Below are positions 15,007 through 21,939 of a stretch of 64,000 bases of DNA, piece after piece. The notes below the pieces were generated by a model that made no database searches, had not been told where the DNA came from, and worked only from the letters and a program-made list of their open reading frames with translations. This DNA comes from an uncultured Sulfuricurvum sp. (GTDB taxonomy: Bacteria > Campylobacterota > Campylobacteria > Campylobacterales > Sulfurimonadaceae). The translations under genes and the position numbers were made by a program. The stretch is from assembly GCF_937936435.1 (NCBI RefSeq), contig NZ_CALDDG010000027.1, forward strand, positions 1 through 64,000, in the 5' to 3' direction. The number at the start of each line of letters is the position of its first letter. Position 1 is the first letter of the stretch.

Positions 15007-15806
15007 TCGATACCTTCTTCTGGAATGATGATTTTATCTAAGGTAGCCGTGAAAATATCGTCGCTGTCTTCGTATTTGTATTGAAAGACTTTTTCGTTAT
15101 TCTCATCGATGGTAATTCCAACAGGGATGACCTCTTCGGGGGTATCTTCATCGATATCCAACCACACCATCCCCTCTTTTTCCATTTGCCAAAACACATG
15201 ATAGGTTTGCTCGTATTCGTTGTTAAATTCAGCCGAATCCTTGAGAGCGAACCCAATAACTTTGCTCGTCGTTTCAAAAAAATGGTTAGGCGTTTTTCTC
15301 ACTTCATAACGGATATGTCGAACAAGTGCGGGTGCCAATTCAGAGAGCAATTCGGTGTCTTTAATGCCGTACACTACCCCTTTGTTCCAAAGTTCCCTAT
15401 TGAGCTTGTATTTACCCTTTTCAAAATGAACCAGTCTGTGGCACCGCAATATTTTTAGAGCATCTCGCAATAACACTTCTTTACGAGAGGGCTGACCGAC
15501 CTTTTTTTTCTTTGTCTTGATCGTATCAGAATCTTTCATATCGTTCGATTCCTCATCGATACTTATAAAAGCGTCAAGATTTACCTTGGCAAGAGAACTT
15601 CGGTCAAACTCTTGTTTCAAGTAATTTTCAATCATATATTGCAAGACAACGACACTGGCTTCAAGGGTCTTATTAACCTCTTTAGAAAAAAACCGCTGGC
15701 ATAAATTCAATTGCCCGATACTTCCATAGAGTGCAAAAAGATCCTCACCCTTTTTGATTTTTGACCAATCATGCACGGTGTGCATTTCTTTTTCTTCAGA
15801 AGCCAA
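15003..15806 (-). CDS. Protein of unknown function (267 aa), second gene of a coupled trio
   Basis: Soluble, mixed charge. The N-terminal helical region (GQLNLCQRFFSKEVNKTLEA...) is followed by a lysine-rich hinge (KTKKKKVGQPSRKE, residues ~97-110). Next is a possible winged-helix-like segment (LLRDALKILRCHRLVHFEKGKYKLNRELWNKG) and an acidic C-terminus. The Lys/Arg hinge and the LVHFEKGKYKLN wing hint at DNA binding, but no family is recognised. The start is TTG 15806, chosen because GAGGAGAT precedes it; the nearest in-frame ATG is 7 codons later. It overlaps the 104-aa gene by 11 bases and the 116-aa gene by 4 bases, so all three are coupled. Confidence 0.65.
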   Translation of the reverse strand: MASEEKEMHTVHDWSKIKKGEDLFALYGSIGQLNLCQRFFSKEVNKTLEASVVVLQYMIENYLKQEFDRSSLAKVNLDAFISIDEESNDMKDSDTIKTKKKKVGQPSRKEVLLRDALKILRCHRLVHFEKGKYKLNRELWNKGVVYGIKDTELLSELAPALVRHIRYEVRKTPNHFFETTSKVIGFALKDSAEFNNEYEQTYHVFWQMEKEGMVWLDIDEDTPEEVIPVGITIDENNEKVFQYKYEDSDDIFTATLDKIIIPEEGIE

Positions 15807-16110
15807 AATTTATCTCCTCTCCATTGTCTTTTGGTGTAGAAGGAGTTTCAGCCATTATTTCTCCCGAACCGTCATATTCATCGTTATCGAGATAGCGTTT
15901 TTTCAATATTTCGAAATTTCTTCTAATTAGAGAATGGTACTTTGCATCATCACTGATGCTTTTGACCATATCTCCAATCTCGTCATAGCTCATCAATAAA
16001 GCGTCGGAGTTTTTATAGTATTTATTGGTTTTTTTCAGCTCTTCAATCGTTAATAAAACCGCTTCTATCAAGACATCTTCATAGGTGCGAACTTTTTTTC
16101 GTGCCGCCAT
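15796..16110 (-). CDS. Small helical protein of unknown function (104 aa), first gene of a coupled trio
   Basis: Begins MAARKKVRTYEDVLIEAVLLTIEELKK; mostly alpha-helical with a middle SYDEIGDMVKSISDDAKYHSLIRRNFEILKKRY and a disordered acidic Ser/Pro tail. The start at 16110 is preferred over an upstream in-frame ATG at 16143, because TAGGGGG sits 5 bases before it. No family recognised. As first gene of a three-gene operon beside the mobilisation genes it could be a small DNA-binding or partition-type protein; that is only a guess from context. Confidence 0.65.
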   Translation of the reverse strand: MAARKKVRTYEDVLIEAVLLTIEELKKTNKYYKNSDALLMSYDEIGDMVKSISDDAKYHSLIRRNFEILKKRYLDNDEYDGSGEIMAETPSTPKDNGEEINFGF

Positions 16111-16223
16111 ACGACCCCCTAATACACAAAAAAGAGATTTCAAACTTTACATCTTTTTAAATCAAACTCCCCATTTTAGCATGTTTTTTCTTTGTAGGTA
16201 AATAAGCTCTTTTGAGAGTTTAT

Positions 16224-16258
16224 TTTTCGTCCTGAAATCAAAATTTAAAGGACGAAAA
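16224..16258 (+). promoter_or_regulatory. Inverted repeat covering the ribosome binding site of the orphan methylase
   Basis: TTTTCGTCCT (16224-16233) pairs perfectly with AGGACGAAAA (16249-16258), with a 15-base loop. The second arm contains the AGGA ribosome binding site and ends directly before the ATG. Another imperfect hairpin (16199-16225) lies just upstream. Confidence 0.6.
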
Positions 16259-17614
16259 ATGAAAAAACTGGTCGAAAAAATCATTCAGGGTGGGAAATAC
16301 CTGAAAGGAAAGGTTGAGTCTGTTGTTAATGGTATTGAAGCCAATGTAATGGACTCCATCGAGAATGTAAAAGAGTTGGTCAAATCGTTGGCGCTGGTCA
16401 ATGCTACTCATTATTACAACAAACATAACGGTAAGGGTAAAAAAACCCTAGTTCAGGTTCTATTCGAATACGTGGGGAACAAACGATTGTTCTGGAGATG
16501 GGTGCAGTTGATTCTAATCAATCGTATCAATTTAGAAGTCATTAAAACTATCGTGATTGCGTTTACTGGTTCTGGAAGTGATTTTTTGAATATAGCTCCT
16601 TTTTTCATCGAGTACATGAAGAAAACTGGTAAAAAATTGACTGTCGTATTTAACGACTTGAACCCTTCGATTACAAATCTTTTGAACAAGCTTGTTAATC
16701 CAAAAAGTCGTGAATTGTTGAAAAAGGAAGTTAAAAAAATCATTGCGGAACAAGCAAAATGGTTGAGCGCGAATCCGACACTTCAAGAATTCCAAGAATT
16801 CCACCGTTGGTTGGTCGAAGAGTTGAACGAACTTGAACGTAAAGGGTATATGAACATCCGTCGCGCGGCATTGTTTCTAATCCTTATGAACACAACGTTC
16901 GGGGGAAACTATAAAATGAAAAAGGGTATCAGTAAAGTCAGTATCTCCAGTGACATCAAAAAATTCAAAAAATACGACAAAGTAATTGAGAAAATCGAAA
17001 TGTTCGGATTTTTCCTAGACCACTTCAACGTCATTGTGGAAAACAAAGACTACAAAAAAGTGATGAAAAAATACGATGGTAAAAATACCCTTATGGTTAT
17101 CGACCCTCCGTATTTGAAACAAGATGCCAATGTTCTTGAATCTACCAAAGTGGATTACGGTGTAGCGGACTTCCCTCACGAAGAATGTATCAACATGGTT
17201 AAAGGGCTGAGTGGTCAATTTATTTACCACAACTACCGAAACAACGTTCAAACCCGTATGTTTGCTGAAAACAAAGAGATTGGGATGATGGAAATCAACA
17301 AAGCGATCAACAACTCTAAATCGGTTGCCAATAAACCGAAAGCTCGATGTGTTGAAGTGATGTATTTTTCAACTTGGAACAACGAAACAACCGTTGAAGA
17401 ACCAACAACCGAGGTTTCCACGGTTGTAACACAACCATCCGTAGAAGTGGAAACAATTATTGAACCAACGGTTCAAATTGTTCCAATGGCTCCAGTGTTT
17501 CCAGTCGTTCCCGTTATCCCTATGGTTTCGGTGAGTTTATCAGGAGTTATCAACAATAACATCCATTTTCGACATTCAAAAGTGGTCATCCCATTTTTAA
17601 AGTCGGTATCGTAA
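16259..17614 (+). CDS. Orphan D12-class adenine DNA methyltransferase with unusual ends
   Basis: 451 aa. The methylase core shows a motif I-like AFTGSGSDFLNI (101-112), FNDLNPSITNLL (131-142, the NDLN motif of Dam-type enzymes), and DPPYL at 282-286. Unlike standard Dam proteins it lacks the N-terminal KWAGGK block; instead it has about 90 residues of basic helical sequence. Its last ~75 residues are a Val/Pro/Thr-rich tail (for example PMAPVFPVVPVIPMVSV), probably unstructured or membrane/partner-interacting. No restriction gene is adjacent. It likely methylates adenine to protect the element or to regulate it. A perfect hairpin covers its ribosome binding site, so translation may be controlled. 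Confidence 0.75.
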   Translation: MKKLVEKIIQGGKYLKGKVESVVNGIEANVMDSIENVKELVKSLALVNATHYYNKHNGKGKKTLVQVLFEYVGNKRLFWRWVQLILINRINLEVIKTIVIAFTGSGSDFLNIAPFFIEYMKKTGKKLTVVFNDLNPSITNLLNKLVNPKSRELLKKEVKKIIAEQAKWLSANPTLQEFQEFHRWLVEELNELERKGYMNIRRAALFLILMNTTFGGNYKMKKGISKVSISSDIKKFKKYDKVIEKIEMFGFFLDHFNVIVENKDYKKVMKKYDGKNTLMVIDPPYLKQDANVLESTKVDYGVADFPHEECINMVKGLSGQFIYHNYRNNVQTRMFAENKEIGMMEINKAINNSKSVANKPKARCVEVMYFSTWNNETTVEEPTTEVSTVVTQPSVEVETIIEPTVQIVPMAPVFPVVPVIPMVSVSLSGVINNNIHFRHSKVVIPFLKSVS

Positions 17615-17686
17615 TAGTTGATACACACCCAACAATTACGAGGAATTTAACTGTTTATGAGTGTGTTAAACCCCTTTGGAACCCCG

Positions 17687-17719
17687 AAACCGACCCTTGA
17701 TGGTATGAGTGGTCGGTTT
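17687..17719 (+). terminator. Hairpin after the orphan methylase (possible terminator or RNA element)
   Basis: AAACCGACC (17687-17695) pairs with GGTCGGTTT (17711-17719) around a 15-base loop, nested inside an outer AAACCC/GGGTTT pair (17668/17724). The following TTTT is short and interrupted, so this may be a weak terminator or a structured leader of the next gene. Confidence 0.45.
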
Positions 17720-17785
17720 AGACGGGTTTTAATGGGTTAGGGGTCTTGATTGACGGGCGAATATTAAAAATTAAAAGGACAAAAA

Positions 17786-18202
17786 ATGAAAAATTTATCT
17801 AATCTAATCGAGTTTAAGGGTATCCATATCAATGAGGATGGTGTAATCCACCTTTCCTATACGGGTGACGAAGGTGTTCTGTTCGATGTTTCAATGAGTA
17901 TCTATGAAGATATGGAGATGATTAGTGCGAAACATTTTGAAATTATTTCAAAAAAAATCCGTCAAAACTATTCTCCCATGGAGGTTTTTGAGTTTATCAA
18001 TACAGACCTTCAGGGGTATGTGAACCTGTTGAGTCAAATCGTTTTATCTATTGCTTCATTGCAAGAAGATATCGGTGAGAAAGTTGTGTGTATTGATTCG
18101 TTGTTTGGAATCCAAAAATTCTACGACATGGAAGGAAATCCCCTTGCAACCAGTACGAATCTACTTGATAAAGATAAATTCACAATTTACAAAATGCTGT
18201 AA
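17786..18202 (+). CDS. Acidic protein of unknown function (138 aa)
   Basis: Starts MKNLSNLIEFKGIHINEDGVIHLSYTGDEGVLF and looks soluble, with alternating strands at the N-terminus and helices after residue 60 (MEVFEFINTDLQGYVNLLSQIVLSIASLQEDIGEKV). No signal, no family recognised. AAAAGGAC precedes the ATG, the same leader type as the orphan methylase gene. It may be co-transcribed with the next two genes toward the right end of the element. Confidence 0.6.
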   Translation: MKNLSNLIEFKGIHINEDGVIHLSYTGDEGVLFDVSMSIYEDMEMISAKHFEIISKKIRQNYSPMEVFEFINTDLQGYVNLLSQIVLSIASLQEDIGEKVVCIDSLFGIQKFYDMEGNPLATSTNLLDKDKFTIYKML

Positions 18203-18277
18203 CGGTTGTTCATGCCTTCATAAGGTTGAACAATCTCTATATTTTCAAGAAAAAAATCATTTGACAAAGGACATACA

Positions 18278-18778
18278 ATGAGATATTTTGATAACTACAA
18301 ATTTAAATCCCTATCTGACGGCGGGTTTGATGAACAACACCAATTGATTTTGGATCAAATCAACTCTATTAAACAAGAAAAGAATTTACCTGATTTGATT
18401 GATATTTTAGAGGTATATACATCGAAAAAAGACATGCCCGTGCATCTGCAATGTATCGAAGTTGATATCCATGAAGAAATAGATGGTTCTTTGGATTTTT
18501 TCAATGAAGGATTTGAGCATACACTACAAAATCCTGAGGATGTTTTTAGAATTGATTTTTGGCGGTATTGGACATTTTGGGTAGGTATCAGTATCTATGT
18601 TGTCGACAAATTTAGTTCAAAGAAATGGCTATATCTAATCGAAGATGAAGACGAATTAGATGAGATGTATCGTTATGAAGCAACCTATCCAAACAATGAT
18701 TCGAGTGCTTTACTTCAGTCTAGTGATCAAGATATGATCGAGGTGTTTATTGTAGGTAAATTGACTTTTGTAGAATGA
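18278..18778 (+). CDS. Acidic protein of unknown function (166 aa)
   Basis: Strongly acidic, rich in Asp, Glu, Phe and Tyr; contains DIHEEIDGSLDFFNEGF, RIDFWRYWTFWVGISIYVVDKFSSKKWLYLIEDEDELDE and a C-terminal MIEVFIVGKLTFVE. The aromatic strand segment WRYWTFWVGISIYVV might be a beta-sheet core rather than a membrane helix. AAAGGAC precedes the ATG. The acidity recalls DNA-mimic antirestriction proteins, but no family signature is seen. It sits between an unknown gene and the excisionase-like gene. Confidence 0.6.
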   Translation: MRYFDNYKFKSLSDGGFDEQHQLILDQINSIKQEKNLPDLIDILEVYTSKKDMPVHLQCIEVDIHEEIDGSLDFFNEGFEHTLQNPEDVFRIDFWRYWTFWVGISIYVVDKFSSKKWLYLIEDEDELDEMYRYEATYPNNDSSALLQSSDQDMIEVFIVGKLTFVE

Positions 18779-18813
18779 AATAATCTCATTATCAAAATTG
18801 AAAAGGATGACCA

Positions 18814-19047
18814 ATGAATGAATTCGTTCGCAAAACATTACTCGAAAAATACAACAAATTGACCCTCACTCGGGAAGAAGTGAGTCGGGAATTGTCAATT
18901 TCTATTTCGTATCTTGATAAATTGGTAGCGGCAAACCAACTTCCAATTCGTTATCACCGTTTGGGAAATAGTCAACGGGCAAAATACGCTTTTTCACTCC
19001 AAGATGTGGCAGATTATTTGAGTTTTGTTCAATCTCAAGTCGCATAA
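18814..19047 (+). CDS. Excisionase-like helix-turn-helix protein (77 aa)
   Basis: A MerR/excisionase-type winged helix: LTREEVSRELSISISYLDKLVAANQLPIRYHRLGNSQRAKYAFSLQDVADYL, the layout of small HTH_17 proteins that bind and bend attachment-site DNA. GAAAAGGATG precedes the ATG. It is convergent with the integrase gene, 34 bases away, as expected for a recombination directionality factor. It could equally be a regulator of the neighbouring genes. Confidence 0.72.
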   Translation: MNEFVRKTLLEKYNKLTLTREEVSRELSISISYLDKLVAANQLPIRYHRLGNSQRAKYAFSLQDVADYLSFVQSQVA

Positions 19048-19081
19048 TCTCCCTTCCTCCTTCTTCTCCCCTTTTTTTCCA

Positions 19082-20368
19082 TCAATCTATTTTAATCCCC
19101 TTGACATAATCCTTAATCGCAACCGTGGCAACGTCAGGCATCAACTGTGCATATCGCTGTGTCGATGTAATTGATTTATGATCAAGCACCTTACCAATAT
19201 GAGACAATGGAACCCCTGCAATCGCTAAATTTGAAGCTAATGAGTTTCGAAGATCTCTAAGCGTCATACGGTCATCTTTTTTACGATGTATGTTGACCGT
19301 CAATTCAAGTATCTTATTCATTACACGGGGATATCGATAAATTTTTTCATTCGGTTTTCTACTCGATGTAAAAATATAATCATCAGGTTTTTTGCCGTAA
19401 GAAAACTTTTTCAAGAGCTCTTTAATTTCATCGGATGCAATAGAGGAAGAATACCAGTTATCATCAATTTTAAAATTACAGAGCTTGATTATCCCATTAT
19501 CAAAATCGATATCCCCTGCCCTAATCGATAAAATGGTTTTTCTACGCGCCGCTGTTGTAATCGCTAATAATCCGATAAGATATACGTACCTATCCATTAG
19601 CTCAAACGATTCACTTTGCTCTTTTAATTGTCTTAGGAAGGCAACTGTCTCGTCATTGGAGAGATATTTCAGCTTTATATTGTTGTTCTTTAATCGGAAT
19701 CCGCCATGAAAAGGATTTCGCCCCATGTATATTTCTTCTTTTAGAGCATAATTGACTATGGTTATAATCATCCCGTAGATAGCATTAACGGTCGAACTCG
19801 TTAATTTATACTGCCTTGCCTGATTCTCTTCTTCCGACTCGATATATTCCACAATACCGCTTTTATCTCTTGTAGGACGCTGTTTGCGTTTTCGTTGCAT
19901 GCCATTTTTTCTAACGTACGTATTTTGTTTTTCTTCAAGAAATTGCTTGATGTCTTCTTTTGTAATGAGAGCAATAGGTTTGGAAGCGATTGCATGATCT
20001 TTAATGTGAGTGTTGTATTTGCTCTTGATATTAAAATAGTCTTTGGTGTCTTTCTTTTTTTCCATATACACTCTAGCAATATCATTTAAAGTGAGTCTAA
20101 CGGTATTCTGTCGAGTAGCTTTTGGAATAAAAAAAGAACTGGTGGATCCTTTTTTGAGATGGGCTCTTTGTTCATTGAGTTCTGATTGTTTTTTACGGAG
20201 CAGATCCCTTGCTTTGGTTTGCGTCATTTCAGGAGAATCACCCACTTTCTCTCTAACGGTTTTATTATTAAGGTCTTTATACTTGATGTAATAAGAAATA
20301 ACCTTGTTCTTTTTTTCGTATTTTTCGACACCTGCAAATTTTCCACCGATAGAGACGAATTTACTCAT
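19082..20368 (-). CDS. int: Tyrosine recombinase (integrase)
   Basis: 428 aa. The N-terminal arm-binding domain (residues ~1-75) is followed by a SAM-like core-binding domain (~93-225) and a C-terminal catalytic domain. Catalytic residues seen are R275 in TTAARRKTIL, probable K300 in LCNFKIDD, R374 in TLRDLRNSLAS, H397 in KVLDHKS and nucleophile Y406 in TQRYAQL. The first residue of the usual H-x-x-R box is Arg (R371). The gene lies at the extreme right of the element with its 5' end toward the junction and about 400 bases from attR. It should catalyse insertion into mutY and, with the excisionase-like protein, excision. Confidence 0.92.
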   Translation of the reverse strand: MSKFVSIGGKFAGVEKYEKKNKVISYYIKYKDLNNKTVREKVGDSPEMTQTKARDLLRKKQSELNEQRAHLKKGSTSSFFIPKATRQNTVRLTLNDIARVYMEKKKDTKDYFNIKSKYNTHIKDHAIASKPIALITKEDIKQFLEEKQNTYVRKNGMQRKRKQRPTRDKSGIVEYIESEEENQARQYKLTSSTVNAIYGMIITIVNYALKEEIYMGRNPFHGGFRLKNNNIKLKYLSNDETVAFLRQLKEQSESFELMDRYVYLIGLLAITTAARRKTILSIRAGDIDFDNGIIKLCNFKIDDNWYSSSIASDEIKELLKKFSYGKKPDDYIFTSSRKPNEKIYRYPRVMNKILELTVNIHRKKDDRMTLRDLRNSLASNLAIAGVPLSHIGKVLDHKSITSTQRYAQLMPDVATVAIKDYVKGIKID

Positions 20369-20394
20369 AATTTGCCTTTATTTTTTGCCTACTA

Positions 20395-20478
20395 TTTTAC
20401 CACCAATGTCATATTTTTACCACCATTTTTTAGCTTTCTTAGCTTTTTTGTGCCTTTATGGCATTTTTTTTACCACCA
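20395..20478 (+). repeat. Putative right arm-type integrase sites (3 copies)
   Basis: TTTTACCACCA occurs three times in direct orientation, at 20395-20405, 20415-20425 and 20468-20478, between the integrase start and the mutY copy. Near-copies (TTTTACCACT, TTTTGCCACT) lie at the left end. Confidence 0.6.
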
Positions 20479-20507
20479 GTAGCATTTTATAAAAATAGTG
20501 ATTTGGA

Positions 20508-20513
20508 TACAAT
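20508..20513 (+). promoter_or_regulatory. Element-borne -10 box for chimeric mutY
   Basis: TACAAT ends 5 bases before the ATG at 20519, with no ribosome binding site, mirroring the TATAAT-to-ATG layout of the native 5' fragment at 5095-5107. A leaderless or near-leaderless mRNA is implied. Confidence 0.55.
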
Positions 20514-20518
20514 ATCAT

Positions 20519-21505
20519 ATGTATAAAGAAGTCCATAAATCACTTTTAGACTGGTATGAGAAAAACGGCCGTCACGAGCTACCTTGGAGACTTACAAACG
20601 ACCCATATAAGGTATATGTGAGCGAAATAATGCTCCAACAGACTCAAGTAAAAACTGTCCTTGAACGGTTCTATTTTCCCTTCCTTGAAGCGTTCCCTAC
20701 AATGGAGGATTTAGCCTGTGCGAGCCTCGATGATGTCCTAAAAAAATGGGAAGGATTAGGCTACTACACCCGTGCGCGCAATCTTCATACCGCCGCACGA
20801 GAATGCAGAGGAACCTTCCCCCGAACAGCCCACGACATGATCTCTCTGCCGGGCATCGGCCGTTCAACTGCCCATGCTATAGCCTCATTTGCCTACAATG
20901 AGCCCCTTCCGATTCTGGATGCCAATGTCAAAAGAATTCTCCACCGTTTTTTTGCTCTCTCTAAAAGGGATGAAAAACAATTATGGACCTATGCCTATCA
21001 GCTTTTCGATCCAAACCATCCCTTTGAATACAATCAGGCGATGATGGATGTGGGTGCAACGGTATGTCTTGCCAAAAAACCTCTGTGCGACGTTTGCCCG
21101 TTTAAGCCGGCATGTCTTGGCAAAGGGTCTCCCGATGCCTATCCTGAAAAGAAAACGACCCGATCCAAACCGATTCGAACTTCTGTTATTCGCATCTATC
21201 GGCGGGATAACCGTTACGCCCTGATGCAGCGGAGCAGTCGTTTTCTGCACGGATTATGGGGCTTTTCCGAAACAGTCAATCTGCCGATAGGATCAACGGA
21301 TCATTTTTTAGGGGACATCACTCAACACTATTCTCATTTTACATTGGCCGGAACGGTTTATTTATCAGACGAACCGTTTGAAGACGAACGATTCGAGTGG
21401 TTTAGCCTCGATGAAATAAAAGAGCTCTCTCTCAGCCGTGCCGATCATAAGGCCATGGCGTTATTACGGTATAATTTAGATCAAAAAAGGGAGGATGGAT
21501 GTTAA
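20519..21505 (+). CDS. mutY: A/G-specific adenine DNA glycosylase, chimera of element and chromosome
   Basis: 328 aa and complete. Base-excision repair enzyme removing A opposite 8-oxoG. Catalytic Glu lies in SEIMLQQTQV (E36), the helix-hairpin-helix is LPGIGRSTAHAIASF (110-124), catalytic Asp is D134 in PILDANVKRIL, Fe-S ligands are C183, C190, C193 and C199, and a C-terminal NUDIX-like domain reads oxidised G. Residues 1 to about 83 derive from the mobile element and the rest from the chromosome. The ATG at 20519 is chosen because its position matches the native start; a GTG seven codons upstream is also in frame. The last codons overlap the next gene by 7 bases. Confidence 0.95.
   Translation: MYKEVHKSLLDWYEKNGRHELPWRLTNDPYKVYVSEIMLQQTQVKTVLERFYFPFLEAFPTMEDLACASLDDVLKKWEGLGYYTRARNLHTAARECRGTFPRTAHDMISLPGIGRSTAHAIASFAYNEPLPILDANVKRILHRFFALSKRDEKQLWTYAYQLFDPNHPFEYNQAMMDVGATVCLAKKPLCDVCPFKPACLGKGSPDAYPEKKTTRSKPIRTSVIRIYRRDNRYALMQRSSRFLHGLWGFSETVNLPIGSTDHFLGDITQHYSHFTLAGTVYLSDEPFEDERFEWFSLDEIKELSLSRADHKAMALLRYNLDQKREDGC
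20747..20768 (+). other. Right attachment site (attR) region
   Basis: The stretch where element-derived mutY sequence passes into chromosomal mutY. It shares TGGGAAGG (20747-20754) and TACA (20765-20768) with the left junction, and reading frame is kept through WEGLGYYTRAR. Confidence 0.6.
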
Positions 21506-21939
21506 AGAAAATCAAAAACTACTTTTTTGGCGCATTTCGGGCGATTTTCGTTTACCACCATACCTCACTTGAGTTTCGCGCCAAAATTTATACGGTTGTC
21601 ATCGCCGGAGCCAATGAGCCGTTAAATCACTACCAATCAACACTGGAAGAGATTGTCAGAGAGATTTATCATGAAGCGGATCGGGCAGAAGCTTTGCTCC
21701 TAACGGTAAAAGAGTATTTAGTCGCTATCCAAAATAAAAAAACAATGAGCGATGAAACGCTTCTGATCGATATTATCAAAGAGCTGCGTCTCGTACCACG
21801 TTATGCACTTAAAATCGAACCCGAGCACCTTCGTCGGCTGCAAGAATGCACTCATGAGCACGATTCTAAAATCTATCAGGACAGGCTCATCGAATTTTTA
21901 ACACGAAAACGGAACGAATACGAAGAGCTTAGACGATAA
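21499..21939 (+). CDS. Conserved helical protein of unknown function (146 aa)
   Basis: Starts MLKKIKNYFFGAFRAIFVYHHTSLEFRAKIYTVVIAGAN, a basic amphipathic N-terminus, and continues as charged helices to RKRNEYEELRR. No catalytic motif or signal peptide is seen. The start codon overlaps the mutY stop by 7 bases, with GGGAGGATGG acting as ribosome binding site inside mutY, so the two are coupled. The 3' end overlaps the convergent ttcA-like gene by 11 bases. Function not recognised; its linkage to mutY is all that can be said. Confidence 0.75.
   Translation: MLKKIKNYFFGAFRAIFVYHHTSLEFRAKIYTVVIAGANEPLNHYQSTLEEIVREIYHEADRAEALLLTVKEYLVAIQNKKTMSDETLLIDIIKELRLVPRYALKIEPEHLRRLQECTHEHDSKIYQDRLIEFLTRKRNEYEELRR

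Larger units (their letters stand above)
5357..20764. mobile_element. Integrative, mobilizable plasmid-like element in mutY (~15.4 kb)
   Basis: Bounded by a broken mutY 5' fragment on the left and an in-frame complete mutY on the right. It contains, left to right, tumE-tumA, ardA, a type IIS R-M pair, a Rep_3 initiator, a hairpin-rich region, an RHH mobilisation protein with a putative relaxase, three coupled unknown genes, an orphan adenine methylase, two unknown genes, an excisionase-like protein and a tyrosine integrase reading inward from the right end. No type IV secretion genes are present, so transfer would need a helper. The restriction and methylase genes look AT-richer than the flanking chromosome. 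The boundaries are good to within about 20 bases. Confidence 0.88.

Noticed and set aside
19048..19081. Terminator between the excisionase-like gene and the integrase
   Set aside because: The region is pyrimidine-rich with no hairpin.
20498..20518. GTG 20498 as start of mutY
   Set aside because: It lies upstream of the -10-like box; the ATG at 20519 matches the start of the native fragment in position and alignment.
5357..20764. CRISPR array or prophage structural genes in the element
   Set aside because: No regularly spaced repeats and no capsid, tail, portal or terminase-like proteins were seen; content is plasmid-like.
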